Assembly: GCA_016792845.1 (NCBI GenBank)
Contig: JAEUKH010000023.1
Span: forward strand, 62,001 to 126,000
Origin: Myxococcales bacterium
Lineage (GTDB): Bacteria > Myxococcota_A > Polyangia > Polyangiales > Ga0077539
Length of the DNA: 64,000 nucleotides
Direction: 5' to 3'
Part shown: positions 44,684 to 55,299 of the stretch, piece after piece
Position numbering within the stretch: position 1 is the stretch's first letter
How the letters are laid out: every line of letters starts with the position of its first letter
The notes under the pieces: generated by a model
Database searches by the model: none
What the model was told of the DNA's origin: nothing
The model's input: only the letters and a program-made list of their open reading frames with translations
Position numbers and translations under genes: made by a program

Positions 44684-45499
44684 TCAGAAGCTCACGCCGA
44701 GCACCGGCGGCAAGAGCGGCATGCCCGGGCGCAACGGAAGCTCTCGCGCGATCTGCGTGCGCGCGCCGCGAATGAGGTAGATGCCCAAGGCTAGCACCGC
44801 CGCAGAGAGGCCGAGGGTGATGGCCCCGGCGGTGAGAATGTCGCCGCTGTCGGGCTCGCCGATGCCGCGGCCCTCGTCGTCGATCGCCGCGCTGACGCCC
44901 ATCAGCGTGGCGCCCGCGAGGGTGCCCATGCCGCCGAAGGTGACCAACAGGATGCCGCCGACCAGAGAGCCCACGCTGCCAGGGTTGAGCAGCACGCGGC
45001 TCCCGCCCGCCCGCGGGACCACCACCACGTTGCCCGCGAACCCGTTGGCCGTCTCGGCCAGGAGCCCGTTGCCGCCCGCGGGAAGGTGCAGCGTGCACGG
45101 CGTCGCGCAGAGGTAACGCCGCACCCGCTCAAAGCCCGTGTGGCTCAGGGTGGCTCCGAAGCGCGTGCGGTTGTAGACCGGGAGCCCGTCGATACGCCCT
45201 TCGAGGCCGTACAAGATCAGCGGTTCGCTCTCGTCGTCGCTCTCAAAATGGGTGGGGTAGCGACCCGGGCCAGGGCGCAGAAAATCAGGCTCGGGCGCAG
45301 CGTCTGCGGTCAACATCTGCATCGGCGCGGCCTCAACCGGGGCGGCGGCGGTCGGCGCCGGCGGCAGCGCCCAATGCGAAGGCGTCGGCGCGGCGCTCGG
45401 CGGAGGCGCCAAAGGCTGCGCCGCGAGCGCGCCCGTCGAGAGGCTGAGCGCGAGCCCGAGGGCGCACCCATGTGTGCGCGTCGATGAGTGAAAAGACAT
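44684..45499 (-). CDS. Membrane protein with Pro-rich N-terminus, unknown function
   Basis: From ATG 45499 the product is 271 aa: a signal peptide (GLALSLSTGALAAQP), a Pro/Ala/Thr-rich spacer, a beta-rich segment (GLPVYNRTRFGATLSHTG; YLCATPCTLHLPAGGNGLLAE, which may be a PEGA-like block) and two hydrophobic helices in the C-terminal half (GGILLVTFGGMGTLAGATLMG, ITLGLSAAVLALGIYLI). I do not recognise the family. The gene lies 7 nt downstream of the CoA-ligase gene on the same strand and so may be in its transcript. Confidence 0.6.
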   Translation of the reverse strand: MSFHSSTRTHGCALGLALSLSTGALAAQPLAPPPSAAPTPSHWALPPAPTAAAPVEAAPMQMLTADAAPEPDFLRPGPGRYPTHFESDDESEPLILYGLEGRIDGLPVYNRTRFGATLSHTGFERVRRYLCATPCTLHLPAGGNGLLAETANGFAGNVVVVPRAGGSRVLLNPGSVGSLVGGILLVTFGGMGTLAGATLMGVSAAIDDEGRGIGEPDSGDILTAGAITLGLSAAVLALGIYLIRGARTQIARELPLRPGMPLLPPVLGVSF

Positions 45500-45506
45500 G
45501 GAATCT

Positions 45507-47033
<1,527 letters not shown>

Positions 47034-47061
47034 GGGGGCCGATGGTACAAGACTCGGCACG

Positions 47062-47814
47062 ATGGTCTACACGCTCGCTTCGATGACGTTTGAAGAGGTC
47101 GCGGCGCTGCCGCGGGCGCGCACGGTGGTGGCGCTCCCGGTGGGGGCGACCGAGGCGCACGGGCCCCACTTGCCTCTCGAGACCGACGTGATCATCGCGT
47201 CTGCGATGGCCCGCGAGGCGGCCCCGGGGCTCGCGGCCTTGGGCTTCGAGACCCTGATCTTGCCGCCTGTGGCGTACACCGCGGCGGCCTTCGCGTCAGA
47301 GTTCGCGGGCACCTTCTCGATCGACGCCGAGGTGGTGACGGCGACGGTGCTGTCGATCGCGCGTTCGGCCACGCGGCAGGGCTTCAGGGCCCTCGTGCTG
47401 GCCAACGCGCACCTCGACCCGGCGCACATCGGCTCGCTCCACGTCGCGGTGAAGGCGGCCGAGGCCGAGGGGCTCTTGCCGGTGATCTACCCCGATGTGA
47501 CGCGTAAACCGTGGGCCCTGCGTCTGAGCGATGAGTTCAAGAGCGGGGCTTGCCACGCTGGGCAGTATGAGTCGAGCGTGGTGATGGCCGAGCGTCCGGC
47601 GTGGGTTCGCGAGTCGCTGCGGGTGGCGCTCGAAGACAACCCGAGCTCGCTCTCGGTGGCGATTCGCGCGGGCAAGGCGAGCTTCACCGAGGCGGGCGGC
47701 GCGAGGGCTTACTTCGGTTTTCCGAATCGTGCGAGCGCGGCCGAGGGGCGAGAGACTGCTGAGATTCTCGGTAAAATTGCTTCAGATTCGGTGAAAATGG
47801 CCCTGGGTCTATAG
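47062..47814 (+). CDS. Creatininase family protein (MftE-like)
   Basis: A 250-aa protein beginning VYTLASMTFEEVAALPRARTVVALPVGATEAHGPHLPLETD: the Glu, His and Asp of the family metal centre are all present. Later blocks are LVLANAHLDPAHIG, where the usual NGHGGN is changed, and GACHAGQYESSVVMAE, where the family has HAGExETS. Creatininases hydrolyse cyclic amides; MftE homologues process a peptide in mycofactocin biosynthesis. Because two conserved blocks are altered, the substrate is uncertain. ATG 47062 is preferred to ATG 47032, which would overlap the divergent ligase gene. It ends at TAG. Confidence 0.8.
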   Translation: MVYTLASMTFEEVAALPRARTVVALPVGATEAHGPHLPLETDVIIASAMAREAAPGLAALGFETLILPPVAYTAAAFASEFAGTFSIDAEVVTATVLSIARSATRQGFRALVLANAHLDPAHIGSLHVAVKAAEAEGLLPVIYPDVTRKPWALRLSDEFKSGACHAGQYESSVVMAERPAWVRESLRVALEDNPSSLSVAIRAGKASFTEAGGARAYFGFPNRASAAEGRETAEILGKIASDSVKMALGL

Positions 47815-47837
47815 GTTGTTATTGCGTTTTCATTTGG

Positions 47838-48788
47838 ATGCGCTACCGCGGGCTGATGCCTGGGGTTGCGCACGAGATGATGGTCGCATGGCTCGGGGCG
47901 CACCCCGGGTCGCTCTCGGCGGTGTTGCGGGTGGTTTCTCGGGTGTCGCTGCCTGCGGGGCTGGCTCCGGGTGACGCGACGCTGCATCTGGCCGACCCGG
48001 TAGAGCTTCGGCCTGATTTGATGTTCGCGACGCCGGGGCCTTCGGGGCCTTGGGCCGCGGTCGAGGTTCAGCTCAAGCCCGATCCTGAGAAGCAGACGCA
48101 GTGGCCGCTTGTGGCCGCGTACCTGCGGCGCACGCGGGGTGAGATGGGCGATGTGGTGGTGCTGACGGCGCGGCGCGATGTGGCGCGGTGGGCGCGGGCT
48201 GGGGTGAGCCACGCGGGGCCGTTGGGGTCGCGGCTCGGGTTCGAGCCCGTGGTGGTGTGTCTCGGAGAGCGTGAGGCCCGGGCGCTGTTGGCGACGGGCG
48301 AGCCGACCTTGGGATTCTTCGCGGCTTGGGCCATGCAGTCAAGGCGCGGCGCGGCGGCGCGCGACGTGGTTGCGGCGGCGCTGGTGGGGGTCGCGAAGGT
48401 GCCCGATGCGCGGTTGCGGGGGGCGCTCTTTCGCTCCATTCTTCGGGTGATTTCGGCCGAGCTTGCCGAGGCAGTGAGGGTAAACCTGATGCGATTCGAA
48501 GACGAACCAGAGTCGGCCAACGAGCGCTTGCTGCGCGAGCACTTCGAGCAATGCTTCGGGCAAGCTCTTGAGGCCCGCGGCGAGGCCCGCGGCGAGGCCC
48601 GCGGCGAGGCCCGCGGCGAGGCCCGTGGCGAGGCTCGGATGCTGCTGCGGGTGCTCGCAGGGCGAGGCTTTGCGGTCGACGCAGAGACCGAGGCTCGGGT
48701 GCTCGGGTGCGGTGACTGCGAGCTGCTCTTGCGGTGGGGCGAGCGCGCTGCCACCGCGGTGAGCCTCGACGCCGTGTTTCAGGTCTGA
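47838..48788 (+). CDS. PD-(D/E)XK nuclease-like protein (Rpn/DUF4351 type) with EARG repeats
   Basis: A 316-aa protein. The PD-(D/E)XK core is visible as ELRPDLMFATPG (Asp) followed by PWAAVEVQLKPDPEKQ (Glu-x-Gln). A nuclease-like domain of this type is found in recombination-promoting nucleases (Rpn) and DUF4351 proteins. Near the C-terminus lies a repeated EARG block (five copies) before the final domain. The upstream 23-nt gap is AT-rich and starts right after the creatininase stop. Rpn-like genes are often multi-copy and linked to mobile DNA, but no element was seen around this one. Confidence 0.7.
   Translation: MRYRGLMPGVAHEMMVAWLGAHPGSLSAVLRVVSRVSLPAGLAPGDATLHLADPVELRPDLMFATPGPSGPWAAVEVQLKPDPEKQTQWPLVAAYLRRTRGEMGDVVVLTARRDVARWARAGVSHAGPLGSRLGFEPVVVCLGEREARALLATGEPTLGFFAAWAMQSRRGAAARDVVAAALVGVAKVPDARLRGALFRSILRVISAELAEAVRVNLMRFEDEPESANERLLREHFEQCFGQALEARGEARGEARGEARGEARGEARMLLRVLAGRGFAVDAETEARVLGCGDCELLLRWGERAATAVSLDAVFQV
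48570..48629 (+). repeat. Five 12-nt tandem units encoding EARG
   Basis: Five near-identical units (GAGGCCCGCGGC, last unit with GT for GC) run in frame inside the PD-(D/E)XK-like gene and encode Glu-Ala-Arg-Gly repeats. Copy number likely varies by slippage. Confidence 0.9.
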
Positions 48789-48794
48789 GCCCAG

Positions 48795-50462
48795 CTACTC
48801 GGGCTGGTTCAGGCACGCGCCGTTGGCGCCGCAGTATTGCGAGGCCAGGCAGCAGGTGGTGCAGTTGCAGACCCGCTGGCCTTCGCCGCAGCGGTTGACG
48901 CAGCGGCCGTTGGCGCAGACTTGACCGCAGGGGCATCCGCCGACGCAGGTCGTTTGCGCGCACACAAAGCGGGCGCGATCGGTGGGGTTGACCGAACAGG
49001 TGCGACCCGCCGGGCAATGGCCGACGCAGTGTCCGCCGCAGCCGTCGCGCTGGTCGCACTCGGCCTCGGGAGGGCACACCGGAGTGCATCCGACGCAGCG
49101 TCGGAGGTTGGTGTCACAGACCTGGCCCCGCGGGCAGAGGCCCGTGCCGATGCCGCAGGGAGGGCCGTTCGGGCAACGGTTGGCGATCAGGCTCCCGCAC
49201 GGAAACTGCTGCGCGTCGACCGATTCGCAGCGGGCGTCGCAGGCGCAGCCCGCGTCGGTGCATTGAAAGCCCGGCGGGCAGAGCGTGCCGCGACCGGGGC
49301 AGGGTTCGTCGGGGTCGCAGCTGCGAAGGGGCTGGCCGCAGGCGACGACCGAGGCGGTGGGGCACATGGGGGTGCAGCCGATGCAGCGTCGGTTCGCGCA
49401 CGAGAGCCCCGCGGGGCAGTAGGTTCCGGTGCCGCAGGGGTTGTCGAGGCCGGGGCAGGCTTGGCGCTCGGCGACGGGCTCTCCGCACGCGGTGAGGCTC
49501 GGGTCGGCGCAGGCCGGCACGCACTCGCACGCGCGCGACGCGGTGTTGCAGAAGGTGCCCTGGGGGCAGCCGGTGGCGCATCGCCCGCCGCATCCGTCGT
49601 CGCTGCCGCAGGGCGACTGGGCGGTGCAGTTTTGTGGGCAAACGCAGACCGTCGCGAGGCGATCGCAGACCTGTCGCGGGTCGTCGCAGGGGCCTCGGCA
49701 GCGCCCGCCGCACCCGTCGTCGTCGCCGCATCGGGCCGCGCCGCAGTCGGGCACGCAGACGCACCGCCCGCCCACACACTGCTCGTTCGGAAAGCGCCCG
49801 CACGGGGTCGCGCAGGTGCATGTCTCGACGCAGCGTCCCTCGGTGCAGAGCCAGCCGCGGGGGCAGCTCACCTCGGCGCAGGGGTCGGTGACGCAGCGCC
49901 CCTCGTCGCAGTACGCGTCGCCCTGACAGCGCACGCCGTCGCACGCGCTGCGCGGCACGCAATCGAGGTGACACACCGTGCCGAGGGGGCAAGGCGCGTC
50001 ACACCCGCGCAGCGCCGCGCAGGCCCCCGTCGCAGGGTCGCAGAACTGCCCCGCGGCGCACTGAACGCCGCGACACGGGGCGATGAAGCAGCCCGGCACG
50101 CAGCGCCCGAGGAAGCAGCTCTCGCCGGCCTCGCAGCGCACCCCGGCGCAGGGCTCGACGGGCGCCACGCAGCGCACGTCACAGCGGTTCGTGGGCCCGC
50201 AGAGGGCCTCGGCGGCGCGGCAAGGGTCGGGCGCGCAGCGGCCCGCGAGGCAGCGGGTGCCGACCTCGCACGCGGTGGTGTCTTCGCAGGGCGGCCCGAG
50301 CCGCGCGTCGGCGGCGAAGCCCGAATCCGCGGCGCCACGATCTGCCGTCGGCGCGGCGTCGTAGGCGGCATCGCGGAGCCCCAACGGCGAAGGGCGGGCG
50401 CGCTCGGCGCAGGCTCCGACCCAGAGCAGGGTCGCGAAGGCGGCGCCGCGCACGACGCTCAC
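48795..50462 (-). CDS. Cysteine-rich EGF/TIL-like repeat lipoprotein, copy B
   Basis: From GTG 50462 the product is 555 aa. A lipobox (LLWVGAC) is followed by an Ala/Asp linker and about 15 Cys-rich modules such as CEVGTRCLAGRCAPDPC, CDGVRCQGDAYCDEGRC, CGDDDGCGGRCRGPC and CRTGSCG-like units; Cys makes up roughly 13 percent. These modules resemble EGF/TIL-type disulfide knots and recur in myxobacterial surface proteins. The GTG overlaps the stop of the upstream paralogue by 4 nt (GTGA), which fixes the start and makes a two-gene operon. It ends at TAG. Function unknown, surface interaction plausible. Confidence 0.8.
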   Translation of the reverse strand: MSVVRGAAFATLLWVGACAERARPSPLGLRDAAYDAAPTADRGAADSGFAADARLGPPCEDTTACEVGTRCLAGRCAPDPCRAAEALCGPTNRCDVRCVAPVEPCAGVRCEAGESCFLGRCVPGCFIAPCRGVQCAAGQFCDPATGACAALRGCDAPCPLGTVCHLDCVPRSACDGVRCQGDAYCDEGRCVTDPCAEVSCPRGWLCTEGRCVETCTCATPCGRFPNEQCVGGRCVCVPDCGAARCGDDDGCGGRCRGPCDDPRQVCDRLATVCVCPQNCTAQSPCGSDDGCGGRCATGCPQGTFCNTASRACECVPACADPSLTACGEPVAERQACPGLDNPCGTGTYCPAGLSCANRRCIGCTPMCPTASVVACGQPLRSCDPDEPCPGRGTLCPPGFQCTDAGCACDARCESVDAQQFPCGSLIANRCPNGPPCGIGTGLCPRGQVCDTNLRRCVGCTPVCPPEAECDQRDGCGGHCVGHCPAGRTCSVNPTDRARFVCAQTTCVGGCPCGQVCANGRCVNRCGEGQRVCNCTTCCLASQYCGANGACLNQPE

Positions 50463-52180
50463 GGCGGCGCGTCGAGGCACTGACCGTTGTTGGGGTTGCA
50501 GAACTGCCCCGCGCGGCAGCAATTGCCGCAGCCGCAGAGCGTCTGCCCGGTGCTACAGAGCGGCACACACTGCCCGAGCGAGCACACGTTGCCGCAGGTG
50601 CACGCGGGCGAGCACGCGATGGGCAGGCAGGCGTAGCGGTTCATGTCGTTGGGGTCGCGGATGCACTGGAGCATCGGGTCACAGACCCCGGGGCAGGTGC
50701 CTCCGCAGCCGTCGGAGTCGCCGCAGCGCGCGGTGTCGGCGCAGTGCGGCGTGCACGCGATGCAGGTGTGCGCGGCAGAGTCGCAGCGGCCCATGTTGGG
50801 GCATCGGGTGCCGTACTGCGTGCTCGCGGGCTGCCCGACGCAGCGGTTCGGGATGCGCTGCTCGCAGTCGACCTGATCGGGCGTGAGGTCGAAGCCCGGC
50901 ACGCACACACACACGTTGTTGTCGCAGGTCTGATTGGGCGGACACTGGGTGCCGACCTCGTTGCACATCGTGCGGTCGCAGAGGGTCGCGCGCTGCCCGC
51001 AGGGCACGGCGTTGGCCTCGGGGCACATGGGCATGCAGCCCGAGCAGCGGCGCATCGCCGTGTCGCAGGTCTGGCCCTCGGGGCAGCGCGTGCCGAAGCC
51101 GCAATCCATCGTGCGGCCGGGGCAATTCATCGCCATGGGCATGGGCTCGCCGCAGGTGACCATGGTGGGGTCGCCCATGCACATGGGCACGCACTCGCAC
51201 ATGCGGGTGTTGGCGTTGCAGACCGTACCCATGGGGCAGCCCGTGCTGCACCGCCCGCCGCACCCGTCGTCGCTGCCGCAGGTCGCGTTGGGGCCGCACT
51301 GGGGCATGCAGAGGCACTGCCGCGCGGTGGGGTCGCAGACCTCGTCGGCGCGGGGGCAGGGGCCCGTACAGCGGCCGCCGCAGCCGTCGTCGGCGCCGCA
51401 CATCCGGCCGTCGCACTGCGGCGTGCACACGCACTGACCCATCACGCAGCGGTCGCCCGCGCCGCGGTTGCAGGGGGTCGCGCACCCGCAGGTCTCGACG
51501 CAGCGCCCGTTGTCGCAGACCTCAGTGGGCGCGCACTGCACCCCGGCGCAAGGGTTGACGAGGCACCGCCCCGCGGAGCAGTACTCATTGGGCTGGCAGG
51601 TGACGCCGTCGCAGGGCCCGCGCGGCGTGCAGTCGATGTGACACTGGGCGCCGATGGGGCACGGCCCCGCGCAAGGCCGCAAGGGCACGCAGCGCCCCAC
51701 CCGCGGGTCACAGAACTGCCCGCTCTCGCACACCACCCCCGCGCAGGGCACGGGGATGCAGCCCGGCACGCAGCGCCCCGCGATGCAGGTCTCGTTCGCC
51801 CGGCACGTCACGCCCGCGCAGGGGTCGCGCAGGGGCGCGCAGAACATCGAGCAGGTAAACGACTCGCCGCCGCACACCGAGGCGGTCATCTCGCAGCCGT
51901 TGGGCGCGCAGTGCCCGGCGAGGCAGCGGGTGCCGTCGGCGCATTCGCTGTGCGCGGTGCAGGCCGCGCCCAACATCGCATCGGGAGGAAACTGGCCGTT
52001 CGCGCGCGCGTCGCTCATCGGAATGTCGAAGCTCAAGAACTGCACGTCGCTCGGGTCGCCCGCGTCGTAGAGGCCCGCGTCGAAGCGCTGCAAGGGCCGC
52101 GCAGGCGCGCGCGAAGACTCTGAACAACCAAAGAGCGCCGCCGCGATCGAAAGCAACAAAAGCCAGAACGTCATTCGCAC
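50459..52180 (-). CDS. Cysteine-rich EGF/TIL-like repeat lipoprotein, copy A
   Basis: A 573-aa lipoprotein (MRMTFWLLLLSIAAALFGC, lipobox at the Cys) with the same module order as the next gene: CADGTRCLAGHC, CAGVTCRANETC, CDGVTCQPNEYC, CGADDGCGGRC, CGSDDGCGGRC, CNEVGTQCPPNQTC, CGDSDGCGGTC and others. The two proteins align along most of their length, so they arose by tandem duplication and then diverged. First gene of the two-gene operon. Each module should be disulfide-bonded, which implies export and an oxidising location. Confidence 0.85.
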   Translation of the reverse strand: MRMTFWLLLLSIAAALFGCSESSRAPARPLQRFDAGLYDAGDPSDVQFLSFDIPMSDARANGQFPPDAMLGAACTAHSECADGTRCLAGHCAPNGCEMTASVCGGESFTCSMFCAPLRDPCAGVTCRANETCIAGRCVPGCIPVPCAGVVCESGQFCDPRVGRCVPLRPCAGPCPIGAQCHIDCTPRGPCDGVTCQPNEYCSAGRCLVNPCAGVQCAPTEVCDNGRCVETCGCATPCNRGAGDRCVMGQCVCTPQCDGRMCGADDGCGGRCTGPCPRADEVCDPTARQCLCMPQCGPNATCGSDDGCGGRCSTGCPMGTVCNANTRMCECVPMCMGDPTMVTCGEPMPMAMNCPGRTMDCGFGTRCPEGQTCDTAMRRCSGCMPMCPEANAVPCGQRATLCDRTMCNEVGTQCPPNQTCDNNVCVCVPGFDLTPDQVDCEQRIPNRCVGQPASTQYGTRCPNMGRCDSAAHTCIACTPHCADTARCGDSDGCGGTCPGVCDPMLQCIRDPNDMNRYACLPIACSPACTCGNVCSLGQCVPLCSTGQTLCGCGNCCRAGQFCNPNNGQCLDAPP

Positions 52181-52252
52181 CGCGCAAAGTTAGCACCATG
52201 AACCCGCGCGCGTCGCTTGACCCAGACCGCGCCAGGGCGAGAAGGTTCACCC

Positions 52253-53029
52253 GTGAAACTTCAGGGTCGCATCGCAGTGGTTACAGGGGCAGGTCGCGGC
52301 ATCGGCGCCGCGGTGGCGCGCAGCCTCGCCGAGTCGGGCGCGGCGGTGGCGTTGTCGGCCCGCACGACGCACGAGGTCGAGCAGGTTGCCGCGGCCCTCG
52401 TGGCAGAAGGTCACCGTGCGGTGGCGGTGACCTGTGACGTGGCAGACCCCGAGAGCGTCAAGGGCCTCGCGGCGAAGGTGTGGGAGGCGCTCGGTCCGGC
52501 AGACATTCTCGTGAACAACGCGGGCATGGCCTTCTCGGCGCCGCTCTCGAAGCTCCGCTACGAAGACTGGCAGCAGGTGATGGCGGTCAACGCGACCGGC
52601 ACGATGCTCTGCACCCAAGCGTTTCTGCCCGACATGGTGGCGCGGCGTTGGGGGCGGGTGGTCAACATCGCGAGCACCGCGGCGCGCATGGGGGCGAAGT
52701 ACATTTCGGCCTACGCCGCGAGCAAGCACGCGGTGCTCGGGCTGACCCGCTGCGTCGCCGCCGAGGTGGCCACGAGCGGCGTCACCGTCAACGCCATCTG
52801 CCCCGGGTACGTCGACACCGAGATGACCCGAGAGACCCTCGAACGCATCATGCAGAAGACCGGCATGAGCCAGGAGGCGGCGATGAAGAGCATCCTCGAT
52901 ACGACGCCGCAGCGGCGGCTCCTTACGGTCGAAGAGGTCGCCCACACGGTGAAAATGCTCTGCGCTGACGAGGCCCGCGGCATCAACGGGCAGGCCCTGG
53001 TGATCGACGGCGGAGAGCTGCTCTCGTGA
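52253..53029 (+). CDS. Short-chain dehydrogenase/reductase (beta-oxidation-like)
   Basis: From GTG 52253 the product is 258 aa: GAGRGIG (Rossmann loop), ILVNNAGMAFS (NNAG), the catalytic Ser and SAYAASKHAV (YxxxK), and ICPGYVDTEMT. All catalytic residues are present. A ribosome-binding site GAGAAGG lies 7 nt upstream of the GTG. The gene overlaps the anthraniloyl-CoA monooxygenase/reductase gene by 4 nt (GTGA), so it is likely coupled to it; a hydroxyacyl-CoA dehydrogenase step in the aerobic anthranilate pathway is an inferred role. Confidence 0.88.
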   Translation: MKLQGRIAVVTGAGRGIGAAVARSLAESGAAVALSARTTHEVEQVAAALVAEGHRAVAVTCDVADPESVKGLAAKVWEALGPADILVNNAGMAFSAPLSKLRYEDWQQVMAVNATGTMLCTQAFLPDMVARRWGRVVNIASTAARMGAKYISAYAASKHAVLGLTRCVAAEVATSGVTVNAICPGYVDTEMTRETLERIMQKTGMSQEAAMKSILDTTPQRRLLTVEEVAHTVKMLCADEARGINGQALVIDGGELLS

Positions 53030-55299
53030 AGGTCGCGTGCATCGGCGGCGGCCCCGCGGGGCTCTTCTACGCGATCTGTCACAAGCTCCGCGCTCCTGGC
53101 GACACGGTGGTGGTCTTCGAGCGCAACCGCCGCGACGACACCTTCGGCTTCGGGGTGGTCTTCTCTGACGCCACCCTCGACGGGCTGCGCCCGGTCGACC
53201 CGCCGACCTTCGACGCCGTGGCCAAGGCCCTCCACCACTGGGACGCCATCGACGTCACCGTCGACCGGGGCCCCACCATCACCTCGCACGGCCACGGCTT
53301 CGCGGGGGTCTCTCGGCGCACGCTCTTGCAGCTGCTCGCGGCCCGGGCGAGCGCGCTCGGGGTCACGCTCCGGTACCACGAGGAGGCCCCCGACGTTGAC
53401 GCCCTCAGCGCCGCGTACGACCTCGTGGTGGCCAGCGACGGCGTGTCGAGCCGCGTCAGGCAACACTACGCCGCGCACTTCGAGCCCTCGATCGACCTGC
53501 GGCCCAACCGCTTCACCTGGCTCGGCACGACCTGCCCGTTCGAGGCCTTCACCTTCTACTTTGATCACAACGACGCGGGGCTCTGGCGCGTCCACGCGTA
53601 CCAGTATGAGCCCGGGCAGAGCACCTTCATCGTCGAGACGACCCAAGAGACCTACGCCCGGAGCGGCCTCGCTGAAGACGACGACGCGGCCACCCTGCGG
53701 TACTGCGAGGCCCTCTTCGAGCACCGGCTCAAGGGGCACAGGCTCCTCGCCAATCGCTCGATCTGGCGGCGCTTCCCCATTGTGAAGAACGCGCGGTGGT
53801 ACCACAAGAACGTGGTCATCGTCGGCGACGCCGCCCACACCGCCCACTTCTCGATCGGCTCAGGCACCAAGCTCGCGATGGAAGATGCCGTCGCCCTCGC
53901 CGACGCCGTCGCCTCGCACCCGCAGCTCGCCGACGCCCTCGCGGCCTACGACCGGCTGCGGAGGCCCGCCGTCGACAGCACCCAACGCGCGGCCGAGACG
54001 AGCCTTCGGTGGTTCGAAGAGACCGAGCGCTACATCAACGACCCGCCGGTGCAGTTCGGCTTCAGCCTGCTCACCCGCTCGCTCCGCATCACCCACGCCG
54101 ACCTCAAGAAGCGAGACCCCGCGTACGTCGCCGCCATCGACGCGTGGTGCGCCGAGACCGCCGAGGCGCAGACCGGGCGACGCGCGGCCTCGACCCGCAA
54201 CGCCGCGCCGCCGCCGATGTTCACACCGTACACATTGCGGTCGATGACCCTCGCGAACCGGGTGGTGATGTCGCCGATGTGTCAGTACAAGGCCGTCGAC
54301 GGGGTGCCCGGGGCGTGGCACCTGGTGCACTACGGGTCGCGGGCTTTGGGGGGCCCGGGGCTCATCATGACCGAGATGACCGACGTCTCGCCCGAGGCCC
54401 GCATCACCCCCGGCTGCACCGGCTTGTGGAACGACGCCCAACGCGACGCCTGGGCCTCGCTCGTCGACTTCGTGCACCGCGAGTCTCCCGCGCGCATCGG
54501 CGTCCAGCTCTCGCACGCGGGGCGCAAGGGGGCCACCTGCGTCCCCTGGGAGGGCGGCTACGACACGCCCCTCGACGCGGCCGCGCAGCCCTGGGGCCTT
54601 GTGGCGCCCTCGGCCCTCGCCTGGGGGCCCGAGAGCGCCGTGCCGCGGGCCATGACCCGTGACGACATGGTGGCGGTCTGCGAAGACTTCGTGAAGGCCA
54701 CCGCGCGCGCCGCCGAGGCCGGCTTTGACCACCTTGAGCTGCACGCCGCGCACGGGTACCTCTTGGCGAGCTTTCTCTCACCGCTCACCAACCGTCGCGA
54801 CGACGCGTGGGGCGGCTCGCTCGAAAATCGGCTGCGCTTTCCGCTCGAAGTGTTCGCGGCGATGCGGCGCGCGTGGCCCGCCGAGCGCCCCATGGCGGTG
54901 CGCATCTCGGCCGAAGACTGGGTCGACGGCGGCATCACCGCGGCCGACGCGGTGCGCATCGCGCGCGCCTTCGCCGACGCGGGCTGCGACCTCATCGACG
55001 TCTCCGCGGGGCAGACCACCCCCGACGCGCGCCCCCGGTACGGGCGGCTCTTTCAGACTCCCTTCAGCGATCAGATCCGTCGCGAGGCGCGCATCGCCAC
55101 CATGGCCGTGGGGGCCATCACCTCTGCGAGCGACATCAACACCATTATCGCCGCGGGCCGCGCCGACCTCTGCGCCTTGGGGCGCGCGCACCTGTTCGAC
55201 CCGTACTACACGCTGCACGCCGCGCGCGAGCAAGACGAGCCCATGCCTTGGCCCTCTCCGTACGCCGCGGTCGAGCGCTTCACCCCTCGCGTGAAGTGA
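53026..55299 (+). CDS. Anthraniloyl-CoA monooxygenase/reductase-like fusion (salicylyl-CoA 5-hydroxylase/oxidoreductase type)
   Basis: A 757-aa two-domain enzyme from GTG 53026. Domain 1 (residues 1-about 380) is an FAD aromatic hydroxylase: CIGGGPAGLFY (FAD-binding GxGxxG), FGFGVVFSDATLDGL, and VVIVGDAAHTAHFSIGSGTKLAMEDAVALA. Domain 2 (about 398-757) is an Old Yellow Enzyme-type FMN reductase: FTPYTLRSMTLANRVVMSP, WHLVHYGSRALGGPGL, QLSHAGRKGAT and LHAAHGYLL. This architecture is that of 2-aminobenzoyl-CoA monooxygenase/reductase, which hydroxylates and reduces the ring of anthraniloyl-CoA. Coupled to the SDR upstream and overlapping the di-heme peroxidase gene by one base downstream. Confidence 0.9.
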   Translation: MKVACIGGGPAGLFYAICHKLRAPGDTVVVFERNRRDDTFGFGVVFSDATLDGLRPVDPPTFDAVAKALHHWDAIDVTVDRGPTITSHGHGFAGVSRRTLLQLLAARASALGVTLRYHEEAPDVDALSAAYDLVVASDGVSSRVRQHYAAHFEPSIDLRPNRFTWLGTTCPFEAFTFYFDHNDAGLWRVHAYQYEPGQSTFIVETTQETYARSGLAEDDDAATLRYCEALFEHRLKGHRLLANRSIWRRFPIVKNARWYHKNVVIVGDAAHTAHFSIGSGTKLAMEDAVALADAVASHPQLADALAAYDRLRRPAVDSTQRAAETSLRWFEETERYINDPPVQFGFSLLTRSLRITHADLKKRDPAYVAAIDAWCAETAEAQTGRRAASTRNAAPPPMFTPYTLRSMTLANRVVMSPMCQYKAVDGVPGAWHLVHYGSRALGGPGLIMTEMTDVSPEARITPGCTGLWNDAQRDAWASLVDFVHRESPARIGVQLSHAGRKGATCVPWEGGYDTPLDAAAQPWGLVAPSALAWGPESAVPRAMTRDDMVAVCEDFVKATARAAEAGFDHLELHAAHGYLLASFLSPLTNRRDDAWGGSLENRLRFPLEVFAAMRRAWPAERPMAVRISAEDWVDGGITAADAVRIARAFADAGCDLIDVSAGQTTPDARPRYGRLFQTPFSDQIRREARIATMAVGAITSASDINTIIAAGRADLCALGRAHLFDPYYTLHAAREQDEPMPWPSPYAAVERFTPRVK

